Shown here: piece by piece, positions 35,304-43,446 of the stretch | Position numbering within the stretch: the first letter of the stretch is position 1 | Layout of the letters: each line of letters starts with the position of its first letter | Assembly: GCF_002860325.1 (NCBI RefSeq) | Contig: NZ_PKOJ01000006.1 | Coordinates: 124,001 to 188,000 of the forward strand | Length of the DNA stretch: 64,000 nt | Source: Neptunicoccus cionae | Lineage (GTDB): Bacteria > Pseudomonadota > Alphaproteobacteria > Rhodobacterales > Rhodobacteraceae | Direction: 5' to 3' | Position numbers and translations under genes: made by a program | The notes under the pieces: model-generated | The model's input: the letters and a program-made list of their open reading frames with translations, nothing else | Databases searched by the model: none | What the model was told of the DNA's origin: nothing

Positions 35304-36095
35304 ATGGCCAGAAAACCCAAGAAACCCACGTGGGTTGTTGAAAAAGAGCGGGAAAAACGCGGTGAAACGCCTGTGACAGTTTGGTTGTTCGGCCTTCATG
35401 CAGTGCGCGATGCGCTAATGAACCCTGCCCGTGTCAAACACCGGCTGATCCTGACACCCAATGCGCAAGCCAAGCTGGAAGATGCAATTGCCGCTGCCAG
35501 TATCGAACCCGAAGTACAGGACCCGCGCAAATTTTCTGCGCCGCTTGATGCACAATCCGTGCATCAGGGGGCGGCGCTGGAAGTGGACCCGCTGGTCTGG
35601 GGAAGCCTGTCCGAACGCTGCGCGCCGCGCGGCGAAAACCCTGTGGTGTTGCTGCTGGACCGCGTAAGCGATCCCCATAACATCGGCGCGATCCTACGGT
35701 CAGCCGAAGTTTTCGGCGCCCGCGCTGTTATCGCTCCGCACCGCCATTCTGCGCCCGAAACAGGTGCGCTTGCAAAAACCGCTTCCGGTGCGCTGGAACG
35801 CCAGCCCTATTTACGGGTCCAAAATCTGGCCACCTCTATGAAGGCCCTTAAAGAAATGGGCTATTTCATCATTGGTCTTGATGGTCTCGGGGACGCAGAT
35901 CTGGCAGAAGAACTAACGAAGTCAGCAAAGATGCCAGTGGCTCTCGCGCTTGGGGCAGAAGGTCCGGGCCTGCGACAACTTACCCGTGAAAGCTGTGATA
36001 TCATTGCGAAAATCCGCTTTGCGGGCGGTTTCGGCTCGCTCAATGTGTCAAATGCGGCGGCTGTCGGGCTCTATGAAGCGGCCCGCCTGCGGTAA
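35304..36095 (+). CDS. rlmB: 23S rRNA (guanosine-2'-O)-methyltransferase RlmB, SpoU/TrmH family
   Basis: 263 residues. N-terminal L30-like substrate-binding domain (about 25-105; FGLHAVRDALMNPARVKHRLIL) followed by a knotted SPOUT domain with the three family motifs: LLLDRVSDPHNIGAILRSAEVFGA (motif 1), ALALGAEGPGLRQLT (motif 2) and FGSLNVSNAAAVGLYEA (motif 3). RlmB modifies G2251 in the peptidyl transferase region. A short basic extension (ARKPKKPTWVVEKEREKRGE) precedes the domain. The neighbouring tRNA-Tyr gene is on the opposite strand. Confidence 0.93.
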   Translation: MARKPKKPTWVVEKEREKRGETPVTVWLFGLHAVRDALMNPARVKHRLILTPNAQAKLEDAIAAASIEPEVQDPRKFSAPLDAQSVHQGAALEVDPLVWGSLSERCAPRGENPVVLLLDRVSDPHNIGAILRSAEVFGARAVIAPHRHSAPETGALAKTASGALERQPYLRVQNLATSMKALKEMGYFIIGLDGLGDADLAEELTKSAKMPVALALGAEGPGLRQLTRESCDIIAKIRFAGGFGSLNVSNAAAVGLYEAARLR

Positions 36096-36213
36096 CATTC
36101 CGCTCACGCAGACACGAGCAGGAATAACGCGCACTCAATTCGCCGTGTAAGCAGTAGAGCGGTCGCGATTTAGCCGCTAGCCTCACTCCCAGATCAAACT
36201 TTGGGAGACCCGC

Positions 36214-36672
36214 ATGACACTTAACCGACGCGCGATTCTAGCGCTCGTCTCTGCCAGCGCCGTGACGCTGGTTGCGCCGATGGCCGCCGCCAAGAGCCCT
36301 CCGGTCTATACCGAAGACACCGTCGCCATAGATGGAACGGATACCGTCGCCTACTTCAGCGAGGGCAAACCGGTTGCCGGCTCGCGCGACCATTCGGTGG
36401 ACTGGAACGGCTCGACATGGCTGTTTGCAAACGCGGGGAACGCCGCTGCTTTCGCCGCTGATCCGGAAAAATACGCCCCGCAATATGGCGGATATTGTGC
36501 TTTCGCTATGGCAAACGGTTATGTAGCCCCGACCGAACCTGATGCCTGGTCCATTGTCGACGGAAAACTGTACCTGAACTTCAATCTGAGTGTGCGGAGC
36601 AAATGGCAAACAGACATCCCGGGCAATATAAAGAAGGCTGACGCACACTGGCCGGCCCCGTTGGAAAACTGA
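36214..36672 (+). CDS. exported YHS domain protein
   Basis: 152 residues. N-terminal signal with twin arginines (LNRRAILALVSASAVTLVAPMAAA), followed by a single YHS domain (about 40-130): AYFSEGKPVAGSRDHSVDWNGSTWLFANAGN then ADPEKYAPQYGGYCAFAMANG. YHS domains occur in metal-linked proteins, but the function here is unknown. Stands alone; followed by a structured intergenic region. Confidence 0.85.
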   Translation: MTLNRRAILALVSASAVTLVAPMAAAKSPPVYTEDTVAIDGTDTVAYFSEGKPVAGSRDHSVDWNGSTWLFANAGNAAAFAADPEKYAPQYGGYCAFAMANGYVAPTEPDAWSIVDGKLYLNFNLSVRSKWQTDIPGNIKKADAHWPAPLEN

Positions 36673-36680
36673 AGCCTTGC

Positions 36681-36732
36681 GCCCCGCCGTTACGGTCCAC
36701 TTTTCCCTTTAAAAGCTGGTCCGTGCCGGGGC
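36681..36732 (+). other. long imperfect stem-loop downstream of the YHS gene
   Basis: Nested pairings GCCCCG/CGGGGC, ACGG/CCGT, CCA/TGG and CTTTT/AAAAG close around a 6-nt loop (CCCTTT). It starts 9 bp after the YHS stop codon. It lacks a T run, so it may be a 3' structure or processing site rather than a simple terminator. Confidence 0.45.
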
Positions 36733-36863
36733 GTGTGACCACGACGTGATCACAATTTTATTACAAAACCTTAACTCCGGGAAAAACAGCTCTAAGTACT
36801 CAATCACTGGACGGGTTGATTGGAACTCCCCGTCTCTGACTACTGTCCCTCGTTCCACACCTT

Positions 36864-36898
36864 GCGCCTGAAGCATTTTTGTTTCGGGCGCTTTTTTT
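36864..36898 (+). terminator. strong Rho-independent terminator in the YHS/CoA-binding gap
   Basis: An 11-bp stem GCGCCTGAAGC / GTTTCGGGCGC (two G-T pairs) with loop ATTTTT, followed by seven T residues (36892-36898). It lies 192 bp after the YHS stop and 65 bp before the next start, so it may end a small RNA or a long 3' untranslated region. Confidence 0.8.
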
Positions 36899-36962
36899 GA
36901 GCTGGCAAGCAAGACGCCCTGCCCTGTCGTTTTTGAGGTAGAGCCCGACAGGTGCTGGCGTT

Positions 36963-37451
36963 ATGATCTTCTGTATGAGCGAAACCTATTCTGACGAACT
37001 GTTGCGCAGCGTGCTGAAGCGCACAAAAACGATCGCCTGTATTGGCGTGTCCACCAATCCTGTCCGCCCTTCCCACTATGTGGCGCGGTATATGGGATTG
37101 CGGGGATATCGGGTCATTCCGGTCAATCCCGTTTATGCCGGTCAGGAACTCTTCGGAGAAACAGTAAGGGGCGATCTGTCGGAACTGAAGGACGACTCTG
37201 TAGATATGGTTGATATCTTCCGCCGATCCGAAGCTGTGCCGCCAATTGTCGAGGAAAGCCTCTCTCTGCTTTCCGGATTGCAAACCATCTGGATGCAAAT
37301 CGGAGTTCGCCACGCCGATGCAGCCTCTCGGGCCGAAGCAGCGGGAGTTACTGTGATCCAGAACCGCTGTCCCAAGATCGAATATCAACGACTTTTCGGA
37401 GAATTGCGCAAAGGCGGTTTTAACACGGGAATCATTTCTTCGCGGTTGTGA
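36963..37451 (+). CDS. CoA-binding domain protein (YccU-like)
   Basis: 162 residues. Rossmann-like CoA-binding domain over most of its length, with RTKTIACIGVSTNPVRPSHYVARYMGLRGYRVIPVNP as the first strand-loop-helix unit. No catalytic function is established for the family. ATG at 36963 has CAGGTGC upstream; the ATG four codons later has no site. It lies 54 bp before the O-acetylhomoserine sulfhydrylase gene on the same strand, a pairing that suggests one operon. A 7-bp repeat CCTGTCG/CGACAGG lies just before the start. Confidence 0.85.
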   Translation: MIFCMSETYSDELLRSVLKRTKTIACIGVSTNPVRPSHYVARYMGLRGYRVIPVNPVYAGQELFGETVRGDLSELKDDSVDMVDIFRRSEAVPPIVEESLSLLSGLQTIWMQIGVRHADAASRAEAAGVTVIQNRCPKIEYQRLFGELRKGGFNTGIISSRL

Positions 37452-37505
37452 ACAGTCGTATATTAGGCATACTCTGCGCCAAATTGTTCGATTACGGAGG
37501 AAACA

Positions 37506-38798
37506 ATGACAGACGGCCCCAACTACGGTTTTGACACCCTGCAAGTGCACGCAGGTGCGCGCCCCGATCCAGCCACCGGCGCGCGGCAAACGCCGATCTA
37601 TCAAAGCACGTCATACGTGTTTCGCGATGCCGATCACGCCGCCGCGCTGTTTAACCTACAGGAAGTAGGGTATATCTACTCGCGTCTGACCAACCCGACT
37701 GTGGCAGTTCTTCAGGAACGCATTGCGACCCTTGAAGGCGGTGTCGGGGCTGTGTGTTGTTCTTCCGGTCACGCGGCGCAAATCATGGCGCTGTTCCCGC
37801 TTATGGGGCCGGGTTGCAATGTTGTCGTGTCCACCCGTCTTTACGGTGGTTCGATCACCCAGTTTAGCCAGACCATCAAGCGTTTCGGCTGGTCCGCGAA
37901 ATTTGTAGACCTTGATGACACGGATGCGGTTGCAGGGGCGATCGACGAAAACACCCGCGCGGTGTTCTGTGAAAGCATCTCCAACCCGGGCGGCTATGTG
38001 ACCGACATTCCGGCGATTGCCGCGATTGCGGACAAAGCCGGCTTGCCCCTTATCGTGGACAATACTGCGGCAACCCCTTACCTCTGCCGCCCGATCGAAA
38101 TGGGCGCGACACTGGTTGTTCACTCCACGACCAAATACCTGACTGGCTCCGGTACGGTAACAGGCGGTTGCGTTGTCGACAGCGGCAAGTTTGACTGGTC
38201 CCAAAACGATAAATTCCCGTCGCTTAGTGCACCGGAACCTGCCTACCACGGGCTGAAATTCCACGAAACCTTCGGCGAACTGGCCTTCACATTCCACGGC
38301 ATCGCCATTGGCCTGCGGGATCTGGGCATGACAATGAACCCGCAAGGGGCGCATTATACACTGCTTGGTATTGAAACCCTGTCCCTGCGCATGGAACGCC
38401 ATGTGGAGAATGCCAAAAAGGTTGCGGAATGGCTCGAAAAGGATGACCGGATTGAATCCGTGACCTATGCTGGTCTGGATTCGTCACCTTACGCGGATCG
38501 GGCGGGCAAACTGTACCCCAAAGGCGCAGGTGCCCTTTTCACCTGTGCGGTAAAAGGCGGCTACGAGTCCTGCATCAAGCTGGTAGACAGTCTGGAAATC
38601 TTCAGCCACGTGGCCAACCTTGGCGATACACGTTCATTGATCATCCACCCTGCCTCCACAACACACCGTCAGCTGACCGAAGAACAGCAAAAAGCTGCCG
38701 GAGCAGCGCCGGACACGGTACGCCTTTCCATCGGTATCGAAACTGTAGAGGATTTGATCAACGATCTCGATCAGGCCCTGAGCAAGGCAACTGCCTGA
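37506..38798 (+). CDS. O-acetylhomoserine aminocarboxypropyltransferase (sulfhydrylase), Cys/Met metabolism PLP enzyme
   Basis: 430 residues, the usual size for MetY-type enzymes. PLP lysine in VVHSTTKYLTGSGTVTGG (Lys210), substrate/PLP segments YSRLTNPTVAVLQERIATLEGG and CCSSGHAAQ, VDNTAATPYLCRP, and the C-terminal SLIIHPASTTHRQL. It makes homocysteine from O-acetylhomoserine and sulfide, a step towards methionine; the family also forms cysteine. Ribosome binding site GGAGGA five bases upstream. Preceded by the CoA-binding gene and followed by a terminator at 38810-38828. Confidence 0.94.
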   Translation: MTDGPNYGFDTLQVHAGARPDPATGARQTPIYQSTSYVFRDADHAAALFNLQEVGYIYSRLTNPTVAVLQERIATLEGGVGAVCCSSGHAAQIMALFPLMGPGCNVVVSTRLYGGSITQFSQTIKRFGWSAKFVDLDDTDAVAGAIDENTRAVFCESISNPGGYVTDIPAIAAIADKAGLPLIVDNTAATPYLCRPIEMGATLVVHSTTKYLTGSGTVTGGCVVDSGKFDWSQNDKFPSLSAPEPAYHGLKFHETFGELAFTFHGIAIGLRDLGMTMNPQGAHYTLLGIETLSLRMERHVENAKKVAEWLEKDDRIESVTYAGLDSSPYADRAGKLYPKGAGALFTCAVKGGYESCIKLVDSLEIFSHVANLGDTRSLIIHPASTTHRQLTEEQQKAAGAAPDTVRLSIGIETVEDLINDLDQALSKATA

Positions 38799-38809
38799 CA
38801 CTTGAACGG

Positions 38810-38828
38810 CGCCCGCCCTGTGCGGGCG
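38810..38828 (+). terminator. terminator after the O-acetylhomoserine sulfhydrylase gene
   Basis: Perfect 7-bp stem CGCCCGC / GCGGGCG with a 5-nt loop, followed by TCCTTTCC. It starts 12 bp after the stop codon. The T run is broken but the position is typical. Confidence 0.65.
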
Positions 38829-39018
38829 TCCTTTCCAATTCTGCCTGAACAAGACCCCGCATTTATTATGTGACCAGCGCCAAAGCGTCACGCCTGCTTG
38901 AATTTTAAACCTTTCGATACGAAATCAATTTAAAGAACGAACCGCCGGATACAGACTCGCCTCTGCGTGATCCGGTTCTGCGGGTTTGATGCACCGGACC
39001 ACCTGATCGGGCGGAATA

Positions 39019-39047
39019 TTCCAATTCCGGCAAAAATCTGCTACACT
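39019..39047 (+). promoter_or_regulatory. candidate sigma-70-type promoter for the repeat-rich envelope protein
   Basis: TTCCAA at 39019-39024 and TACACT at 39042-39047 with exactly 17 bp between. It lies 76 bp before the chosen start. The -35 element is weak, so this is a candidate only. Confidence 0.3.
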
Positions 39048-39122
39048 AAGGGCTTAGCCCACCAAAACTGTAGCAATAGATGCCTTTGGTGGTATATCCG
39101 CGCTGTGGATAGAGAGAACTTT

Positions 39123-41810
39123 ATGATGATGGGTGAAACCAAACCGAATTTTGCGCTCGATTTGTCGAATGAAGGCGTCGCTCTGTGGCACCGTGGCAGC
39201 GGTGGCGGTTGGACCGTGCTTGGACATGTGCCGCTGGAAGCTCCCGACCTCTCTGCGCAGGTTCGCGAGATGCGCGACTCAGTGATCGCAAACGGACCGG
39301 GCACCGCGAAAATGCGGCGCACAGTGGTGCGTGTACCCCGCTCCGAAGTGATGCTGTCCAAGGTCAGCCTTGGTGTATTCGAAGACGAAGCCGCCGAACG
39401 CCACGGGCTGCGCCAGATCGAAAAAATCTCTCCTCTGCCGATGGATGAAATCGTTTTTGATATGGGCGAAAAAGGCTTTGGCAACATGGCCCCTGTCGGG
39501 ATCGTGGCCCGCCAGACGCTGCTTGAAGCAGAGACATTTGCAAAGACCCATGGGTTTGACACGCTCTATTTCACCACGGAATACACCGAACGGGAATTCC
39601 CCCGCGAACCCCGTTTTGTTCTGAAAGAACAAGCGACTGCCGCTAAACCGCTGTGGTTTGTTCCTTGGGTTGCCGCGGCGTCCGTCGGGCTGGCAATCGG
39701 GTATTTCGGATATTCGCAGATGACATCGGATGCCAGCGGATATGACGCGCCGCCGGCGGTGGCCGTTGTGGAACAACCCACTGGCACCCAAGCTATCGGT
39801 GACACCGGTGCGCAAACAGCAGCTCTGTCTTCCGGTGTGGAAACTGCCCCTGTAGCAGAGGCAATTGCAGAGTCCGCCGAAGAAGAAACCGCGGCGGAAG
39901 AGGTCGCTCTTGCCGAACCCGAAGTGCAGGACGTTTCGAACGAAGAAGATCAGGCAAGCCAGCTTGCCCTTCAGGAAATCGCGCCCAATCTGCCCTTGGT
40001 CCGGATCGCCCTGAACGCGCCAGTTGCAACAACCTATCCGGCCCTTGCGACCAAACCTGTGCCTCGCAACTCGGGCGCAGACCGTCCCTTTATTATTCGC
40101 CTGCAATCCGAAGAATCAGTCTCTCCGGTTGTCGTAAAGGATTCGGAACTGGTTAAAACCAGCACGCTGCAAATTGCCGAAGCGCGCCGCGATCTTCCCG
40201 AAGTTGCGGTTAATGATGAAATTGTCGAGATCATCCAAACCGATATGGCTCTGGCGCCTTACGCGCCGACAGAACCAGAGGCCCCCGTCCGCCTTGCAGC
40301 GCTGACTTTGCCGAGCCAGTCTTTCGATCCGATCCTGCTGGGCGACCTGCCTGCGACAGATCGAGATGCTTCTCCTCTGCCCGAAACCGCATTGGAACCG
40401 GCAGAACGTCCGGTACGCCCGCCATCGCCCATCACAGCAGAACCTGGCACCCTTACACCGACAGAGGAAGGGACACCCGGACCGGATTACATCGTAATTT
40501 ACGCCGGCAAACCGTCGCAAACACCGCCCGACCGCCCTGGTTCAGCGATCCCTGCTGATCCACTGGCCGGTTTCTCGCCGCGCCTGCGCCCCGAGTCACT
40601 TGTAGTGCCTGAAACAGCAGCGGAAGAACCCCCAGCCGAGGCTTTGCTGTCTGAAAATACGGTGCCTGAAGAAACCGTACCGCAAACCATTCTGGAACTT
40701 GCCGATCCGGCGCTGCGGCCGCTTCGGGCGCGGGTGCGCCCGTCTGATCTGGACGTGCCAGCGCCCGGTCCGGCCTTTGGCCCGCCAACCATCGCGCAAC
40801 TGGCTGATCCGGCTCTGCGCCCTCTGCGCGCGAAATTGCGCCCACAGACGCTGAACGTACCAGAGCAGATCGTGGCAGTTGAAACACCTGCGGCCGATCC
40901 GTCAGGGACAGAGGCCGAGGCACTGGAAGTCGCAGCCGCGGAAATCGCCACCGAAGCGAATGTGGACGCGGAAACCGCCGCCATCGCCCAAACCGAGGCG
41001 CAAGAAGCCATAGAAAGCGCTACTTCTCTCGCGCTGGCCAATCCGGCATTACGTCCGCAGGACCGTCCCACAGATCTGGCCGAGGATCTGGAGGTTGCAA
41101 CCCCTCCAGCGCAAGAGGAAACCGAAGAAGCTGTAGAGAGTACCCAGGAGCCGGAAGCCCCGTCCCTGATCGCTCTGGCCGATCCGGCCCTCGCAGGTTT
41201 GAAAGCCCGCAACCGCCCGACAAACCTGCGTGTCCTGACACCGTTCGAGATGGACGGGCTTGTGGCTTTGGCCGATCCGGCGCTGGCAGGAAAAAAATCG
41301 CGCAGCCGTCCGAACAGCTTGCGGGTCATCGCACCAGAGCCGGAACCCGAAGCAGAAATCCTTGTAGCCTCCACCCAGCCGCAAAATACGATTGCAAGCG
41401 CTTCCCGTTTCGCTATCGAGGAAAGCCCCCAACCCAAAGCGCGCCCTGCCCGTCTGGAACGTGTAGTGAAACGCGTCACAGCGGAGCCCAGCGACACCGG
41501 TGGCACAACCAGAACCACAGCGAAAACGCCTAAAGCTGCCGTTGGCACGGTGAAAGCGCCGCCTGCGCCGACCGCAACCAGTGTTGCGAATGCAGCTACT
41601 GAACGCTCCAAGTTCCGCACCTCCCGCCTGAGCCTTGTAGGTGTCTTCGGCACCCCAAGTGCGCGACGGGCGCTCGTGCGCACCTCAACCGGACGATACG
41701 TGAAGGTAAAAGCAGGCGACAGCCTTGGCGGTTGGCGCGTCTCTGCCATCGGGGAAGACAGCCTGCGGATCAAAAGAGGCAGCCGCGATCAGGTGCTTAA
41801 GATCCCATAA
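39123..41810 (+). CDS. large membrane-anchored Ala/Pro/Glu-rich repeat protein with secretion/pilus-like ends
   Basis: 895 residues from the first of three ATG codons at 39123 (GAGAGA upstream). The cytoplasmic N-terminal part (about 1-175) has a fold-like pattern reminiscent of GspL/PilM actin-like domains. A single membrane helix follows (about 180-200; LWFVPWVAAASVGLAIGYFGY). A long periplasmic Ala/Pro/Glu-rich region carries five copies of a degenerate motif L-A-[DN]-P-A-L-x-P-x-R-x-RP-x-x-L at residues 526, 560, 638, 685 and 716. The last about 65 residues (VGVFGTPSARRALVR.., GRYVKVKAGDSLGGWRVSAI) resemble the HR domain of GspC/PilP. Conserved as a hypothetical protein in Rhodobacterales, as far as I know; function unknown. 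Confidence 0.75.
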   Translation: MMMGETKPNFALDLSNEGVALWHRGSGGGWTVLGHVPLEAPDLSAQVREMRDSVIANGPGTAKMRRTVVRVPRSEVMLSKVSLGVFEDEAAERHGLRQIEKISPLPMDEIVFDMGEKGFGNMAPVGIVARQTLLEAETFAKTHGFDTLYFTTEYTEREFPREPRFVLKEQATAAKPLWFVPWVAAASVGLAIGYFGYSQMTSDASGYDAPPAVAVVEQPTGTQAIGDTGAQTAALSSGVETAPVAEAIAESAEEETAAEEVALAEPEVQDVSNEEDQASQLALQEIAPNLPLVRIALNAPVATTYPALATKPVPRNSGADRPFIIRLQSEESVSPVVVKDSELVKTSTLQIAEARRDLPEVAVNDEIVEIIQTDMALAPYAPTEPEAPVRLAALTLPSQSFDPILLGDLPATDRDASPLPETALEPAERPVRPPSPITAEPGTLTPTEEGTPGPDYIVIYAGKPSQTPPDRPGSAIPADPLAGFSPRLRPESLVVPETAAEEPPAEALLSENTVPEETVPQTILELADPALRPLRARVRPSDLDVPAPGPAFGPPTIAQLADPALRPLRAKLRPQTLNVPEQIVAVETPAADPSGTEAEALEVAAAEIATEANVDAETAAIAQTEAQEAIESATSLALANPALRPQDRPTDLAEDLEVATPPAQEETEEAVESTQEPEAPSLIALADPALAGLKARNRPTNLRVLTPFEMDGLVALADPALAGKKSRSRPNSLRVIAPEPEPEAEILVASTQPQNTIASASRFAIEESPQPKARPARLERVVKRVTAEPSDTGGTTRTTAKTPKAAVGTVKAPPAPTATSVANAATERSKFRTSRLSLVGVFGTPSARRALVRTSTGRYVKVKAGDSLGGWRVSAIGEDSLRIKRGSRDQVLKIP

Positions 41811-41838
41811 GGGCCGGGTTTAAAAAGCTGAAATAAAG

Positions 41839-41873
41839 AAAGCCGCAGGAACATAGGTTCCGGCAGCTTTTTT
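41839..41873 (+). terminator. terminator between the repeat protein and mgtE genes
   Basis: Stem AAAGCCG-x-A-GGAAC / GTTCC-GGC-x-GCTTT with a T6 run (41868-41873) on the plus strand. The reverse strand has AAA-rich flanks, so it may serve both convergent genes. Confidence 0.75.
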
Positions 41874-41900
41874 GTTGGCAGTTCTAATGGCTTAAAAGGA

Positions 41901-43298
41901 TCAGGTCAGCATCACCGCTGCCAATCCGAGGAAAGCGAAAAAGCCGACCACATCTGTAACCGTTGTCACAAACGCACCCGATGCCAGCGCGGGGTCGATT
42001 TTCAGTTTGGTCAGCGTAATCGGGATCAGAATACCGGCCATACCGGCAATCAGCAGGTTTGCGATCATTGCCAGTCCCAACACCACACCCAACATGGGCG
42101 AACCGAACCAGACCACGCCGACAGCACCGATAATCACGGCAAAGACCAGACCATTCAGCAAGCCGACCATGACCTCTCGACGGATCACCCGCATGGCGTT
42201 GGATGCGGTCAAATCCTTCGTGGCCAGCGCCCGCACGGCAACGGTCAGGGTTTGCGTCCCCGCATTCCCGCCCATTGAGGCAACAATCGGCATCAGGACC
42301 GCCAGGGCAACGATCGCCTCAATCGTGTCGGAGAATTGTGAAATCACCATAGAGGCAAGAACCGCGGTAATCAGGTTTACCCCGAGCCATGGAAACCGCT
42401 GGCGTGTGGTATCGAGTATACTGTCCGTCAGGCTTTCGTCGCCAACACCGTTCAGAAGCCGAAGGTCTTCTTCCGCTTCCTCGTCCAGCACCAGCATCGC
42501 GTCATCAATGGTGATGACACCCACCAGACGCCCCCTCTCATCCACTACAGGCGCGGAAACCATATGGTACTGGTTAAAGGCATAGGCCACGTCTTCCTGC
42601 GATTGTGTGACGGGAATGACGTGGAAATGCTCGTCCATGATGGTCGCAAGCATCGTTTCCCGGGGGCTCGACATAAGATCTGACAGGGCCACCTTACCGA
42701 TGGGTTGCATCTTGGGATCAACGATCACCACAACATAAAACCGGTAGGGCAGATCGGTTTCACTGCGCAGGTGGTCAATGGCATCCCCGACGGTCCAATG
42801 GGCTGGCGCCATGACCAGTTCCCGCTGCATCAGACGGCCGGCACTTTCCTCGGGGTATTGCAGCGATTGTTCAACCGCGACACGGTCTGTCTGATCAAGC
42901 GCCTCAAGGATGCGGTTTTGCTGGGGTTCTTCCAGATCTTCGACCAGATCAACCACGTCATCGGATTCAAGATCTTTCAGGGCCGAGCTCATCACCTCGG
43001 GCGGCAGGGTTTCGATCAAATCGGCCCGCAGGTTTTCATCAAGTTCAGACAGCACATCGCCGTCAAACTCTGTCCCCCAAAGAAGCAGAAGGCTTTCCCG
43101 CTCTGCACTGGAAATCTGTTCAAGAACGTCCGCAATATCCGCAGAATGAAGCGGCTCCAGAACCTCGATCAGGCGGGGCTGGTCCCCCGCTTCCACAGCG
43201 TCAAGTATGGCATCAATGGCAACTGTGTCGAGCGTATAGGCCCCGTCACCGGAATCAGGGTCCTTGTAGGCGTCTTCCGGTGTGATCTGGTCCTGCAT
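41901..43298 (-). CDS. mgtE: magnesium transporter MgtE
   Basis: 465 residues from the ATG at 43298 (GGGGG nine bases upstream; frame open 14 codons further). Cytosolic MgtE N-domain of repeated helices (about 40-140; ADIADVLEQISSAERESLLLLWGTEFDGDVLSELDENLRADLI), two CBS domains (about 145-270; VVIVDPKMQPIGKVALSDLM and VVDERGRLVGVITIDDAMLVLDEEAEEDLRLL), then five membrane helices forming the channel (from about 300), with the P-M-V-A-S-M-G-G-N-A-G-T-Q family signature. The CBS pair senses cytoplasmic Mg2+ and gates the channel. Convergent with the repeat protein gene; divergent from the TPR protein gene. Confidence 0.94.
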   Translation of the reverse strand: MQDQITPEDAYKDPDSGDGAYTLDTVAIDAILDAVEAGDQPRLIEVLEPLHSADIADVLEQISSAERESLLLLWGTEFDGDVLSELDENLRADLIETLPPEVMSSALKDLESDDVVDLVEDLEEPQQNRILEALDQTDRVAVEQSLQYPEESAGRLMQRELVMAPAHWTVGDAIDHLRSETDLPYRFYVVVIVDPKMQPIGKVALSDLMSSPRETMLATIMDEHFHVIPVTQSQEDVAYAFNQYHMVSAPVVDERGRLVGVITIDDAMLVLDEEAEEDLRLLNGVGDESLTDSILDTTRQRFPWLGVNLITAVLASMVISQFSDTIEAIVALAVLMPIVASMGGNAGTQTLTVAVRALATKDLTASNAMRVIRREVMVGLLNGLVFAVIIGAVGVVWFGSPMLGVVLGLAMIANLLIAGMAGILIPITLTKLKIDPALASGAFVTTVTDVVGFFAFLGLAAVMLT

Positions 43299-43375
43299 TC
43301 TTGCCCCCTGCTTTTGTCTTTCTTCTACCCGTTCGCCCAAAGTGCAACAACCGCAATTCTGGTGAAACCTGCGGT

Positions 43376-43404
43376 TTGCCTGATCGGGAAATCCCGTCTA
43401 CTGT
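43376..43404 (+). promoter_or_regulatory. candidate promoter for the TPR/glycosyltransferase operon
   Basis: TTGCCT (43376-43381) and TACTGT (43399-43404) with a 17-bp spacer that itself contains the palindrome CGGGAAATCCCG. It lies 43 bp before the ATG at 43447, in the divergent gap with mgtE. Confidence 0.4.
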
Positions 43405-43446
43405 AAAGTCTGCTTCCGATCTATTCTATTGGCGTAACACTAAATT

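Larger units (their letters stand above)
38799..39122. other. 324-bp intergenic region before the large repeat protein gene
   Basis: Contains the metY-type gene terminator and then AT-rich DNA. A promoter-like pair lies at 39019-39047. The reading frame of the next gene stays open through part of this region (from 38967) but without a plausible start or protein-like composition, so I treat it as leader. Confidence 0.5.
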
